A DNA stretch of 64,000 nt. Origin: Postechiella sp039985655. GTDB taxonomy: Bacteria > Bacteroidota > Bacteroidia > Flavobacteriales > Flavobacteriaceae. Positions 34,865 to 44,592 of the stretch are shown here, in pieces (the stretch's first letter is position 1; each line of letters begins with the position of its first letter). The stretch covers positions 65,886 to 129,885 of the forward strand of contig JBDWSF010000002.1 of NCBI GenBank assembly GCA_039985655.1, read 5' to 3'. Position numbers and translations under genes: made by a program. Under the pieces are notes generated by a model, which saw only the letters and a list, made by a program, of their open reading frames with translations, was not told where the DNA came from and ran no database searches.

Positions 34865-37861
34865 TTAGCTTTTCTTTTCGTCATTTAACTTCTTAACACT
34901 ATCATACATGATTGGTGTTGCGATAAATAATGAAGAGTATGTACCTACTATAACACCTACAATTAATGCAAACATGAATCCTCTAATTGAATCTCCACCA
35001 AAAATGAAGATCGCTAACAACACAACTAATGTTGTTAAAGAGGTATTTAATGTTCTACTTAATGTACTGCTCAATGAAGCATCTACTACTTTATCGAAAT
35101 TCCAGTTGGTGTGATCGTTGAAGAATTCACGAATTCTATCGAATACAACCACAGTATCATTTAATGAGTAACCAATTACGGTAAGTATTGCTGCGATGAA
35201 CGCTTGGTCTATTTCCATGTTAAATGGCATAAACTTGTACGTTAAAGAGAAGATCCCTAATACGATTAATACATCGTGGAATACCGCTGCTACTGCACCA
35301 AGTGAATATTGCCATTTCTTAAAACGAATTAAGATATAAAGGAATACTACGATTAATGACCCTAAGATCGCCCAGAATGATGCCTTCTTAATATCATCAG
35401 CAATGGTTGGACTTACTTTGTCGTTACGCATTAAACCAATAGTTTTGCTATCAGAATCACTAATAAAGTCTTCGTAAGTTACACCTTCAAAATAAGGCTG
35501 TAATGCTTTAAATAAAGATGATCTTATCTCTTCATCTACCTCAGCTCCTGTTTCGTTAACTTTATACTTTGTTGCTATTTTTAATTGATTAGCATCTCCA
35601 AATGTTTTAGCGTTCGCACTACCAAAAACAGCAGGATCTGATAATACATCAGTAATTTCAGAAGCATTTACATCTTGTGCAAAACGCACTTGATATGTTC
35701 TACCTCCAACAAAATCAACACCTTGATCTAAACTATTTGTAAATAAAGATCCTAAACTTAAAAGGATAAATATCCCAGAAATAACATAAGCAATCTTACG
35801 TTTTTTCAAGAATTCTATACTAATATTTCTGAATAAGTTTTTAGTTATTGCTGTAGAGAATTGCAACTGACCGCCTTTATTAGCATACCAATCGATTAAT
35901 AATCTTGTAATAAAGATTGCCGTAAATAATGACGTTGCAATACCTATTAATAAGGTTGTTGCAAATCCTTTAATTGGACCAGTACCAAATATGAATAAGA
36001 TTAAAGCTGTTAAACCTGTTGTAATATTCGCATCTAAAATAGATGATAATGCATTACTAAATCCGTCTTTAATAGCTTCGCCTTGACTTTTACCTTTCGC
36101 TAATTCTTCTCGAATACGCTCAAAGATAAGTACGTTTGCATCGACCGACATACCAATGGTAAGTACGATACCCGCAATACCAGGTAATGTTAATACAGCT
36201 CCTAATCCTGATAATACACCAAAGATTAATAAGATGTTTAATAACATAGCGATATCTGCAAACCCACCTGCTTTTCCGTAATAGAAAATCATCCATACTA
36301 ATACTAACGCTAATGCGATTAGGAATGACATAGAACCACTATCAATCGCTTCTTGACCTAATGATGGACCAACAACTTCCGATTGAATAATATCTGCTGA
36401 CGCTGGTAATTTACCTGCACGTAATACGTTCGCTAAATCGATTGCTTCGTTTAATGTGAAATTCCCTGAGATAGAAGAACTACCACCTGCAATAGGTCCC
36501 GTAGTTACACCTGGCGCAGAATACACAACGTCATCTAAAACAATAGCTATTTGACCTTGTGTGTTAAATGCTCTTCCTGTCATTTCTTCCCAAATCTTAG
36601 CCCCTTTTGCATTCATTTGCATAGATACTTCAGATTTTCCTGTAGGACCAAATTGGTTACGAGCATCTACAACAACAGAACCACTTAATTCTGGTTGATT
36701 ATCTCTATTACCTTTTAAAGCATATAAATCTACAACTTCAGATCCTTTTTCAGCTTTACCAAAAGCAAACTTAGCATAACGTAACTCTGCTGGTAATAAG
36801 GCTCTAACTTCTTTAGAGTTTAAATACCCTAAAATGGTAGCTTTATCTTTAATTTCGAACTGAGCAACAACTGGTCCACCTCTATAACCTTGGCCTCTTA
36901 TCAAGCTTATTATTGGACTTACATCCGCTACTGCCGTAGAATCTGTAGTAGCATCTCCTAAAAGCGCGTTAATTTTATCTTCGGCTGCATTGGTTGCATT
37001 CTCTTCATCAGCAGGTTCAGTTTCAGCAACTTCTTCTTTGACATCAATAGTTTGTTTTACTACCCCATCAGCTTGGTATAAGAATGGTAAAAATTGCTCA
37101 CCTTTATAAGCATCCCAAAATTCTAATTGCGCCGTACTTTGTAATAATCCTGTAGCACGCTCTACATCTTTAACACCTGGCAATTCTACTAAAATACGCC
37201 CAGAAGTTCCTAAACGTTGAATGTTAGGAGATGTTACTCCAAATTCATCAATACGCTTACGTAATACTTCGAAAGCAGAAACTATAGATTCATCAATTTT
37301 AGTTCTAACGATTTCTTTAGTTTCATCATCAGTCATCTTTCCGTTAATCTCACCATCTAATGCTTTTGTATAAAAAATATCTGGAGATGCTAACTTTACA
37401 TCGCCTTTAATCGCATCAAATGCTATGAAGAAATCATCTACATAGTTATTTTGACTATCTTTTTGAAGCTCTGATGCATCATCTAAAGCTTGATTAAAAA
37501 GAGGATCTTTACTGTAATTCGCTAATCCTTTAATGATATCCTTTACAGACACTTGCAAAATAACATTGATACCACCTTTTAAATCAAGACCAAGGTTCAT
37601 CGCTTTTTGCTTTACATCATTGTATGTGTATTTTGCAATGCCAATGTTATAAACCGTATCTGTAGCAATCGATTCTAAATAACTTGCCTCTTCGCTACTT
37701 CTTTTTGAACGGTAATCAGTTTCTGTATCCGCTATTTTACTAATCGCCTGTTCTTGTGCTTCTTTTGTAATTTGGCTGCCTTTAAATGTAAAAGACAATT
37801 GGTAGATACTTACCAATCCAAACAAAAGCGCAAATAATTTTACTAATCCTTTATTTTGCAT
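34865..37861 (-). CDS. secDF: Protein translocase subunit SecDF (fused)
   Basis: Inner-membrane protein of 998 residues that uses the proton gradient to pull proteins out of the Sec channel. The SecD half (about 1-660) has the first helix at about 8-25, a large periplasmic P1 domain and the block of helices with GMSVDANVLIFERIREEL. The SecF half (about 680-998) has its own first helix (YVISGIFILLSLGSLF), a smaller periplasmic domain and YSLNDTVVVFDRIREFF. Both GxSxDANV-type and DRIRE motifs are intact. The fusion is usual in Bacteroidota. A companion gene of unknown function lies upstream (38042-38656). Confidence 0.96.
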   Translation of the reverse strand: MQNKGLVKLFALLFGLVSIYQLSFTFKGSQITKEAQEQAISKIADTETDYRSKRSSEEASYLESIATDTVYNIGIAKYTYNDVKQKAMNLGLDLKGGINVILQVSVKDIIKGLANYSKDPLFNQALDDASELQKDSQNNYVDDFFIAFDAIKGDVKLASPDIFYTKALDGEINGKMTDDETKEIVRTKIDESIVSAFEVLRKRIDEFGVTSPNIQRLGTSGRILVELPGVKDVERATGLLQSTAQLEFWDAYKGEQFLPFLYQADGVVKQTIDVKEEVAETEPADEENATNAAEDKINALLGDATTDSTAVADVSPIISLIRGQGYRGGPVVAQFEIKDKATILGYLNSKEVRALLPAELRYAKFAFGKAEKGSEVVDLYALKGNRDNQPELSGSVVVDARNQFGPTGKSEVSMQMNAKGAKIWEEMTGRAFNTQGQIAIVLDDVVYSAPGVTTGPIAGGSSSISGNFTLNEAIDLANVLRAGKLPASADIIQSEVVGPSLGQEAIDSGSMSFLIALALVLVWMIFYYGKAGGFADIAMLLNILLIFGVLSGLGAVLTLPGIAGIVLTIGMSVDANVLIFERIREELAKGKSQGEAIKDGFSNALSSILDANITTGLTALILFIFGTGPIKGFATTLLIGIATSLFTAIFITRLLIDWYANKGGQLQFSTAITKNLFRNISIEFLKKRKIAYVISGIFILLSLGSLFTNSLDQGVDFVGGRTYQVRFAQDVNASEITDVLSDPAVFGSANAKTFGDANQLKIATKYKVNETGAEVDEEIRSSLFKALQPYFEGVTYEDFISDSDSKTIGLMRNDKVSPTIADDIKKASFWAILGSLIVVFLYILIRFKKWQYSLGAVAAVFHDVLIVLGIFSLTYKFMPFNMEIDQAFIAAILTVIGYSLNDTVVVFDRIREFFNDHTNWNFDKVVDASLSSTLSRTLNTSLTTLVVLLAIFIFGGDSIRGFMFALIVGVIVGTYSSLFIATPIMYDSVKKLNDEKKS

Positions 37862-37899
37862 GTTTTAATTTTTAATTATCGTCAAAATTTTACGACGAG

Positions 37900-37907
37900 C
37901 AAATATA
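37900..37907 (-). promoter_or_regulatory. Candidate -7 box for secDF
   Basis: TATATTTG on the minus strand lies 38 nt before the secDF start. It suggests that secDF has its own promoter despite the upstream gene. Confidence 0.6.
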
Positions 37908-38041
37908 AAATTTACCATATCATTTTGACATTTTTTTATGTTGAAATGTAGTTTTTACAGCTTCATAAATTTATTATGATAGCCTGTATTAAATTTGAGC
38001 ATTAAATTATAAGCTCGAAATTTAAATAATTTGGGATATTT

Positions 38042-38656
38042 TTAGCAAATGGGTCCTGCCCTTACCTCTGGAATACTATGTAAAGCCTCTTCTATTTCAA
38101 ATGAAATCTGTTGAGCTATTTTATAGGCTACTTTTACTAGATTTTCTTTTTCGCTTACGCGAATATCGTTAGAAGAAACATCGAAAGTAGGATTGTATAT
38201 TCTATCGTTTTTAGGCTTAGGCTCTAAAACAACTTTACCGTCTTCACCTGAATAGGTATCATTAACCTTCTGAATTTCGAAAACATCTAGATTGTAACTA
38301 ACGTCATACTCTTCATGAGGAAGATTAGAACTATCTTGATTTAAATCTGAATAATCAAGCGTTAGATTATTTTCTCTAGAAAGCGTTTTTTGGATACTCG
38401 CTACATCAGCATCACTATAATAGGTAATTTTTAATTGCCCATTTTCACCTTCTAGCACTTGTAAATTATCAACTCCAATGGCTTGTAATTGACCTTTAAC
38501 TCTTGCAATTGTATTTTTTGCAGCGTCAGATGATAACTGAACATCTGTAAACTGTAATACAATTTCTTGATTAGGTAAAGCAATTTGCTGCTGATTAACA
38601 ACACCAAATAGGGTAAGTATAAAAATTATAGCACTAATGCACCATCTTGCTTTCAT
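38042..38656 (-). CDS. SecD-like membrane-anchored protein of unknown function
   Basis: 204 residues from the ATG of MKARWCISAIIFILTLFGVV. An in-frame ATG 11 codons upstream adds MSPLKSNNYYH and is less likely. One N-terminal transmembrane helix is followed by a periplasmic domain. The segments LQAIGVDNLQVLEGENGQ and KITYYSDADVASIQKTLS recall the sequence style of the P1 region of SecD. The C-terminus HSIPEVRAGPIC ends in Cys. It lies upstream of secDF on the same strand, 180 nt away. A role beside SecDF is an inference from position and weak similarity only. Confidence 0.75.
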   Translation of the reverse strand: MKARWCISAIIFILTLFGVVNQQQIALPNQEIVLQFTDVQLSSDAAKNTIARVKGQLQAIGVDNLQVLEGENGQLKITYYSDADVASIQKTLSRENNLTLDYSDLNQDSSNLPHEEYDVSYNLDVFEIQKVNDTYSGEDGKVVLEPKPKNDRIYNPTFDVSSNDIRVSEKENLVKVAYKIAQQISFEIEEALHSIPEVRAGPIC

Positions 38657-38766
38657 GTGGTAGTAATTATTGCTTTTTAAAGGTGACATCTATCATCCAA
38701 TTAACAACTGCTGTAAATATTAAACATTTAGTTACCGGATGTTTCATACGTCAAATATAAAAAAAT

Positions 38767-38790
38767 AAAGACTGTATCGCTACAGTCTTT
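38767..38790 (-). terminator. Terminator of mdh
   Basis: Arms AAAGACTGTA and TACAGTCTTT around TCGC, with A/T-rich flanks. About 100 nt after the mdh stop codon. Confidence 0.8.
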
Positions 38791-38813
38791 ATATAAATAT
38801 GTATTTAAAATGT

Positions 38814-38845
38814 TTAGATTCCTGTTTTCACTGGAATGACAGCTT
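38814..38845. repeat. REP-like repeat, second copy
   Basis: AGATTCCTG...ACTGGAATGACA, related to 4448-4484 at about 29 of 36 positions. It lies between the mdh stop codon and its terminator. Confidence 0.55.
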
Positions 38846-38888
38846 CAAATGACACATCGAAAATGAATTTCAATGCCTTATTTCTCAA

Positions 38889-39815
38889 CTATAACTCTAA
38901 CAATCCGTTAGTCTTTTTAACACCCTCTGCAGATTCAGCTAATTTTGCTTTTTCAGCATCAGATAAGCTAATTTCTACTATTTTTTCGATTCCATTAGCA
39001 CCTAAAACACAAGGTACACCAATTGATAAATCGCTTAACCCAAATTCACCTTCTAATAAAGCTGAGCAAGGGAATATCTTTTTAGTATCGCAAGCAATGG
39101 CTTGAACCATTCCAGATACAGCAGCTCCCGGTGCATACCAAGCAGAAGTTCCTAATAATCCAGTTAATGTCGCTCCACCAACTTTAGTATCTTGTACCAC
39201 TTGATCCATTCTTTCTTCTGATAAAAACTCAGAAACAACAACACTGTTTCTTACAGCTTTTCCAATTAATGGCACCATACCTTTATCGCTATGCCCACCA
39301 ATTACCATACCGTCTACATCGCTAATAGGCGCTCCTAAAGCTTCTGCTAATCTGTATTTAAAACGAGCAGAATCTAAAGCGCCACCCATACCAATAATTC
39401 TATTTTTAGGTAAATCGGTCGTTTTATGAACTAAATAAGTCATCGTATCCATAGGATTACTAACAACAATAATAATTGTATTTGGAGAATGCTCAATTAA
39501 GCTAGAAGATACAGACTTAACAATACCTGCATTAATACCAATTAATTCTTCGCGAGTCATTCCTGGTTTACGAGGAATACCTGAAGTAATTACACAAACA
39601 TCACTACCTGCTGTTTGACTGTAATCGTTAGTAATTCCTGTAATTTTTGTATCGAATCCATTTAAAGATGCTGTTTGCATTAAATCCATCGCTTTCCCTT
39701 CTGCAAAACCTTCTTTAATGTCTAATAATACAACTTCTGCTGCAAAATCTTTAATTGCAATATACTCTGCACAACTTGCACCAACTGCTCCTGCTCCAAC
39801 TACTGTAACTTTCAT
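38889..39815 (-). CDS. mdh: Malate dehydrogenase (NAD, LDH-like type)
   Basis: TCA-cycle enzyme of 308 residues that interconverts malate and oxaloacetate. The NAD motif GAGAVGASCAEYIA is at 7-20, with Asp in VVLLDIKEG selecting NAD. The active-site loop SGIPRKPGMTREEL carries the two Arg residues that mark MDH rather than lactate dehydrogenase. VSNPMDTM, GMGGALDSARF and the catalytic His in VIGGHSDKGMVP are intact. It is monocistronic. Confidence 0.96.
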   Translation of the reverse strand: MKVTVVGAGAVGASCAEYIAIKDFAAEVVLLDIKEGFAEGKAMDLMQTASLNGFDTKITGITNDYSQTAGSDVCVITSGIPRKPGMTREELIGINAGIVKSVSSSLIEHSPNTIIIVVSNPMDTMTYLVHKTTDLPKNRIIGMGGALDSARFKYRLAEALGAPISDVDGMVIGGHSDKGMVPLIGKAVRNSVVVSEFLSEERMDQVVQDTKVGGATLTGLLGTSAWYAPGAAVSGMVQAIACDTKKIFPCSALLEGEFGLSDLSIGVPCVLGANGIEKIVEISLSDAEKAKLAESAEGVKKTNGLLEL

Positions 39816-39968
39816 AAGATAATATTTAAAATTGTTTTTGTTTTTTTACATCATTCTTATTAATAACCTCATTTTTTATGAAATTATCAATAACCAAAAT
39901 TCGTGACATATATGACTGAATTTTATGATTTTAGTCATACAAAATTACAAATTTTAATGCTCTAAACG

Positions 39969-40001
39969 AAGAAAGTGCAAGATTTAATCTTGCACTTTCT
40001 T
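39969..40001 (-). terminator. Terminator after the outer-membrane protein gene
   Basis: 15-bp perfect arms AAGAAAGTGCAAGAT/ATCTTGCACTTTCTT with a 3-nt loop, 34 nt after the stop codon of the gene at 40036. Confidence 0.9.
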
Positions 40002-40035
40002 AAAACTAATAACTAACTAAAACTATATATAAAAA

Positions 40036-41082
40036 TTATCTAAAACTCAATGCTATTCCTGCCGAAACAGTATTATATTCTTGTAATGTATAATCGCCAA
40101 ATATTTTAAAAGGGCCTAAGTTTAATCGCGCTCCAATTGTACTTCTCATACCATTAGCATCGAAATCTAAATTAATAGGATCTGAAATGGATTCATCAAC
40201 CGTTCCTACTGGTGTTCCATTATTATCTTCGACCTCATAAGTTAATTCGTAATCACCTTTCATTTTTATAGAAGAACTACCATTATTATAACCAAGGCTA
40301 GCATATAGGGTTACTATTTTAAAATCTAAAGACCCTAAAGCTTGAACCGTCCATGTATTCATTTTAAATTCTGCGGCACCATCTGTTATAGCGATATCAT
40401 CAGATGAATCTTCATCCTCGATAGCATAAGTAACATCCATTTTTGTGAAGGCAGCTAATACAGATACACTTAAAGGTAATTTATCTAAAGGCCCGAAATA
40501 CTGCATTAAATCATGTTGTAAACCAAGTCCAATTAAACTCGCCTCTACACTATCGTCAAAATTTAAAGTAGGAACATATCTTACTTTTATATCTGTTTTT
40601 GATGGCAAACCAAATCCAATCTGTACCATAGGCGCAGGAACAGCGTTTATTGGTAAATCTTCTGTAATACCTCCTGGCATTTGAAAACTTGTTACTTTAT
40701 ATGAATTGCCTTGGTATGGCACTCTAATATCTACTGTAGTTTCAGAATCATCGCTTCCCATAACTGTAGGAACAGATGTTTCTCCATTTGGAAGACTTGC
40801 GAATTGATAATCACTAGGAATAAATTGAAAAACCTCATCGGCTGTTGGCACCATAGATGCATTTACACTAATTGTTAAATCGAATCCAAACTTTTTATGT
40901 GTTTTTGCTGTGGTCGCCCAACCGCCATTCATACTATACATCAATCCATTCATAACTGGACGAATATAATTTTCGGTTAGTTTACTAGCATCATCTGCTG
41001 CTAATAGAATACTTTCTAATTCTTGCGCTTTAGAAAATTGTGTTACAAAAAATAGTAACATCATTAAGGTCAATTTTTTCAT
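40036..41082 (-). CDS. Predicted outer-membrane beta-barrel protein (DUF6588-like)
   Basis: 348 residues from the ATG of MKKLTLMMLLFFVTQFSKAQ, a good signal peptide; the longer frame to 41178 adds an implausible 32-residue segment. The mature protein begins ELESILLAADDASKLTENYI. It has alternating strands with aromatic residues (GFGLPSKTDIKVRYVPTL, GMRSTIGARLNLGPFKIFG) and ends in AGIALSFR, a barrel-like terminal strand with a final aromatic-containing motif. I associate this with DUF6588 from memory. The function is unknown. It is monocistronic. Confidence 0.8.
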   Translation of the reverse strand: MKKLTLMMLLFFVTQFSKAQELESILLAADDASKLTENYIRPVMNGLMYSMNGGWATTAKTHKKFGFDLTISVNASMVPTADEVFQFIPSDYQFASLPNGETSVPTVMGSDDSETTVDIRVPYQGNSYKVTSFQMPGGITEDLPINAVPAPMVQIGFGLPSKTDIKVRYVPTLNFDDSVEASLIGLGLQHDLMQYFGPLDKLPLSVSVLAAFTKMDVTYAIEDEDSSDDIAITDGAAEFKMNTWTVQALGSLDFKIVTLYASLGYNNGSSSIKMKGDYELTYEVEDNNGTPVGTVDESISDPINLDFDANGMRSTIGARLNLGPFKIFGDYTLQEYNTVSAGIALSFR

Positions 41083-41184
41083 TTTTTCATTAATTTGGTT
41101 ACAACAAAAATATAAAAAAAACCACACAAAACAACTTTTTATCGTTAAAAAATGTATTTTATCGATATTATAAAACAAAAAAGA

Positions 41185-41210
41185 ACCCTGACATCAAATA
41201 ATATCAGGGT
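41185..41210 (-). terminator. Terminator of gyrB
   Basis: Arms ACCCTGA and TCAGGGT, followed on the minus strand by TTCTTTTTTG. 26 nt after the gyrB stop codon. Confidence 0.75.
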
Positions 41211-41235
41211 CATACAAGAAAATTTATTTCCTTAT

Positions 41236-43188
41236 TTACGCATCAATATTTGCATAAATCGCATTCTTTTCAATAAACTCTCTACGTGGTGGCACCTCAT
41301 CCCCCATTAACATAGAGAAAACCCTATCAGCTTCTGTTCCATTTTCAATCTGCACTAAACGCATCGTTCTAAACTCAGGATTCATCGTTGTATCCCATAA
41401 TTGTTCAGCGTTCATTTCACCAAGACCTTTATAACGTTGTATTTTAGATCCGTCTCCAAATTCTGAAACAATAGAATCACGTTCTTCATCAGACCATGCA
41501 TATTGTTTTTTAGCACCACGTTTTACTAAATATAATGGTGGCGTTGCAATATAAATATGTCCGTTTTCAATTAATTCCTTCATAAACCTAAAGAAGAATG
41601 TTAATATTAAAGTAGCAATGTGGCTACCATCAATATCGGCATCACACATAATCACGACTTTATGGTAACGTAATTTTGAAAGGTTTAAAGCTTTACTATC
41701 TTCTTCTGTTCCTATGGTAACACCCAAAGCTGTAAATATGTTTTTAATCTCTTCGTTTTCAAAAACTTTGTGAACCATCGCTTTTTCAACATTCAAGATC
41801 TTCCCTCGCAATGGAAGAATAGCTTGAAATGCTCTATCACGACCTTGTTTAGCAGTTCCACCCGCCGAATCTCCCTCGACAAGGAATACTTCACATTTCT
41901 CAGGATCTTGTTCTGAACAATCTGATAGTTTACCAGGTAACCCCCCAATACTCATAACCGTTTTACGCTGTACCATATCACGCGCTTTTTGTGCGGCATG
42001 ACGGGCTTGCGCTGCTAAGATTACTTTCTGAACAATAGTTTTAGCATCGTCTGGATTTTCTTCTAAATAATCAGTTAGCATTTCTGAAACGGATTGACTT
42101 ACCGCTGCTGATACTTCTCTGTTTCCTAATTTCGTTTTCGTTTGCCCTTCAAATTGTGGTTCTTGAACTTTTACCGAAATGATAGCCGTTAATCCCTCAC
42201 GGAAATCATCCCCAGCAATATCAAACTTTAAGTTTTTTAATAAACCAGATTCATCAGCATACTTTTTAAGGGTATGTGTTAAACCACGACGAAAACCAGA
42301 AAGATGTGTACCTCCTTCATGGGTATTGATATTATTTACATAAGAATGTAAATTTTCCGAGTACGATGTATTATAAATCATAGCAACCTCTACTGGTACA
42401 CCATTCTTTTCTCCTTCAAAAGCAATAACATCTTTCATTAATGGCTCACGAGTTGCATCTAAATACTTGATAAATTCCTTAAGACCTTCTGTAGAATGAA
42501 ATGTTTCCCCTTCAAACTCTCCATCTTCTTTTGTCGTTCTTTTATCAACTAAATGAACTGTAATGCCTTTATTTAAATATGCTAATTCACGTAAACGACT
42601 TGCCAACGTATCATAACTATACTCTAAAGACTGGGTAAAAATAGTATCGTCTGGCTTAAACGTAACCGTCGTACCTCTTTTATCCGTCGTTCCTATTTTC
42701 TTAACAGGATGTAACGCTTTACCACGCTCATATTCTTGTTCCCAAATTTCGCCTTCTCTATAAACCGTCGCTTTTAAACTTGCCGATAATGCATTAACAC
42801 AACTTACACCAACACCGTGCAATCCTCCAGAAACCTTATAAGAATCTTTATCGAACTTACCACCAGCACCAATTTTAGTCATTACAACCTCAAGCGCAGA
42901 AACACCTTCTTTTTTGTGTAATCCTACAGGAATACCACGACCATCATCCTCAGTAGTAATCGAGTTATCTTCATTAATAATAACGGTAATATTATTACAA
43001 TGCCCCGCTAAAGCTTCATCAATTGAGTTATCTACAACTTCATATACTAAATGATGTAAACCACGTGTTCCGACATCTCCAATATACATGGAAGGACGCA
43101 TACGCACATGCTCCATACCTTCTAGGGCCTGAATACTATCTGCTGAATAATTATGCTCGTTAAATAATTCTTTTTTTTCTTCGCTCAT
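41236..43188 (-). CDS. gyrB: DNA gyrase subunit B
   Basis: ATPase subunit of gyrase, 650 residues. The GHKL ATP-binding domain has VVDNSIDEALAGHCN, DDGRGIPVGLHKKEG and the loop GGLHGVGVSCVNALS. The transducer domain follows. The TOPRIM domain contains VEGDSAGGTAKQGRDR and the acidic CDADIDGSHI. The C-terminal YKGLGEMNAEQLWDTTM is diagnostic of GyrB/ParE. The length of 650 is typical for Bacteroidota GyrB, which lacks the insert of enterobacterial GyrB. The sequence is slightly more like GyrB than ParE by context-free reading. Confidence 0.95.
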   Translation of the reverse strand: MSEEKKELFNEHNYSADSIQALEGMEHVRMRPSMYIGDVGTRGLHHLVYEVVDNSIDEALAGHCNNITVIINEDNSITTEDDGRGIPVGLHKKEGVSALEVVMTKIGAGGKFDKDSYKVSGGLHGVGVSCVNALSASLKATVYREGEIWEQEYERGKALHPVKKIGTTDKRGTTVTFKPDDTIFTQSLEYSYDTLASRLRELAYLNKGITVHLVDKRTTKEDGEFEGETFHSTEGLKEFIKYLDATREPLMKDVIAFEGEKNGVPVEVAMIYNTSYSENLHSYVNNINTHEGGTHLSGFRRGLTHTLKKYADESGLLKNLKFDIAGDDFREGLTAIISVKVQEPQFEGQTKTKLGNREVSAAVSQSVSEMLTDYLEENPDDAKTIVQKVILAAQARHAAQKARDMVQRKTVMSIGGLPGKLSDCSEQDPEKCEVFLVEGDSAGGTAKQGRDRAFQAILPLRGKILNVEKAMVHKVFENEEIKNIFTALGVTIGTEEDSKALNLSKLRYHKVVIMCDADIDGSHIATLILTFFFRFMKELIENGHIYIATPPLYLVKRGAKKQYAWSDEERDSIVSEFGDGSKIQRYKGLGEMNAEQLWDTTMNPEFRTMRLVQIENGTEADRVFSMLMGDEVPPRREFIEKNAIYANIDA

Positions 43189-43265
43189 ATTATTATATGT
43201 CTATAATTTAAGTTTCGTTTTATTTCATAAAAAAATGACACTACTGCATCATTTTTTATTACTAT

Positions 43266-43273
43266 CAAATATA
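43266..43273 (-). promoter_or_regulatory. Candidate -7 box for gyrB
   Basis: TATATTTG on the minus strand lies 77 nt before the gyrB start codon. Confidence 0.55.
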
Positions 43274-43846
43274 CGAATTATAAAAACGCTTAAAAAGACT
43301 CTTAACGAGTTTATTCAATAATTATTAACAATTGTTAGTTTCTTTAAAAACGGCTTAAATCATCTAAAAACAACTTTAAATCAAATTTCAAGTTTTATAA
43401 TTCATCTTCAAAAAACAAAAAAATTTAAAAAACGCTTAGAGTTCATTATTCAGTTATACCGAATATCATTTTTATCAAAAAAGAAGAATTTATTTAAACA
43501 AAAGCAATCGATTAATAGTCAACATATTCTATTTTAAAAATTAATTGATCTCACGTTTGTTCTTGTTTTTTGTTATTGAATATTTTAGTTTGTTTGTACT
43601 TTAACCCTCCTAATTTCGATTGAAATCGAAATTGTCCTCCCTTTTAAAACAAAAAGGGAAGAGTTGGTTTTGTTGATATTTTTTTTTGTGAAATACGAAC
43701 TCGACAAGGACAAATGAACATTGTTTATTTGACATGGATTACACAGATTATCGCGGATTATTTACTGTTGTGGCTTCTTTTTTGTTCTCCGAGTAAACAT
43801 TCTTCTTTTTTATCAATTATTTTAATCTTTTACAGATTAAATATCA

Positions 43847-43936
43847 ACTTGACTTTGTAAAAAATTTCAGCTACCTTCGTTTAACGTTGGATATAAAATA
43901 TTAAAACGATTTCATATTCGACAAATACATTAGCTG
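43847..43936. repeat. Diverged copy of the attC-like site and its left flank
   Basis: About 64 of 70 bases match 8460-8530, including CTTGACTTTGTAAAAA, CAGCTACCTTCGTTTAACG and GGATATAAAA. The R''-like box GTTTAAC (43879-43885) is intact. The right half has decayed (TTCATATT for TTTATATCC), and the R'-like box is ATTAGCT (43929-43935), one base from GTTRRRY. It precedes the tautomerase-like gene, as the intact site precedes the GIY-YIG gene. Confidence 0.7.
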
Positions 43937-43984
43937 TCAGACGAAAACGTAACTCAATTCTGACAAATAAAAACATTAAAAAAC

Positions 43985-44380
43985 ATGCCATTAGTAAGAA
44001 TAAGTTTACCAAATAAATTCACAAAGAAAACAAAGGATGATATCTCGATTTCTGTTCATAAATCATTGATTAAAGAATTTAATATTCCTGAAAATGATTA
44101 TTTCCATATTATTGAAGAATTAGAGTCTGAGCAAATTAAATACCCAGAAAAGTATTTAGAAATTCAACATACCTCAGATATTATTTATGTTCAAATTATT
44201 GCTGGACAAGGACGGACATTAGAACAAAAAAAGAAACTGTATCATGAAATTGCCACTCAAGTAAGTTCTTCAAGCTCAATCACCAAAAATAATGTAATAA
44301 TTACACTCCTTGAAAATAACGGAAGAGAAGACTGGTCCTTTGGTAACGGAGAAATTCAAGAACCTAAACACTTGAAATAA
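43985..44380 (+). CDS. Tautomerase-superfamily protein
   Basis: 131 residues. The second residue is Pro (MPLVRISL), the catalytic N-terminal proline of the 4-oxalocrotonate tautomerase superfamily once Met is removed. The length and two beta-alpha-beta halves (to about 60, and from IIYVQIIAGQGRTLEQKKKLY) fit the Tautomerase_2 group. The substrate is unknown. It follows the decayed attC-like site by 49 nt, and the cupin fragment starts at the next base after its stop codon. Confidence 0.88.
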   Translation: MPLVRISLPNKFTKKTKDDISISVHKSLIKEFNIPENDYFHIIEELESEQIKYPEKYLEIQHTSDIIYVQIIAGQGRTLEQKKKLYHEIATQVSSSSSITKNNVIITLLENNGREDWSFGNGEIQEPKHLK

Positions 44381-44592
44381 ATGAAAATATCGAATATTGA
44401 CAAAACATTAAACAACGTAGTGCAAGATAAAAAGTAGGCGTAAAACTTGCTTTTTTAACAGGAGATGAGGACATGTCCGTTTTTGCAATTGAGTTAAAAA
44501 GAGGTCAATTTATTCCTGCTCATTATCATAAAATAGGAATTGAAGCCTACTTTATCTTGTTTGGTGAAGGAATTGTATCAATAGGAAAATAA
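44381..44592 (+). pseudogene. Cupin-domain protein fragment (frameshifted, truncated)
   Basis: ATG directly after the tautomerase stop codon gives MKISNIDKTLNNVVQDK, then a stop. Restoring one A in the homopolymer run at about 44430 joins this to KVGVKLAFLTGDEDMSVFAI and then the cupin core GQFIPAHYHKIGIEAYFILFGEGIVS, ending at a stop after SIGK. HYHKxGIExYxIxxGEG is the metal-site motif 1 of cupins. Motif 2 is missing, so the gene is both frameshifted and shortened. Confidence 0.75.

Larger units (their letters stand above)
43189..43984. other. Intergenic region, 796 bp
   Basis: No gene was seen. Contents are the gyrB promoter box at 43266-43273, a perfect palindrome at 43613-43634 (AATTTCGATT, GA, AATCGAAATT) and the attC-like copy at 43847-43936. 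The remainder is AT-rich and shows no coding signature. Confidence 0.55.

Noticed and set aside
43613..43634. gyrB terminator or operator at the AATTTCGATT palindrome
   Set aside because: It lies more than 400 bp upstream of gyrB and lacks a T run; no regulatory role could be supported.
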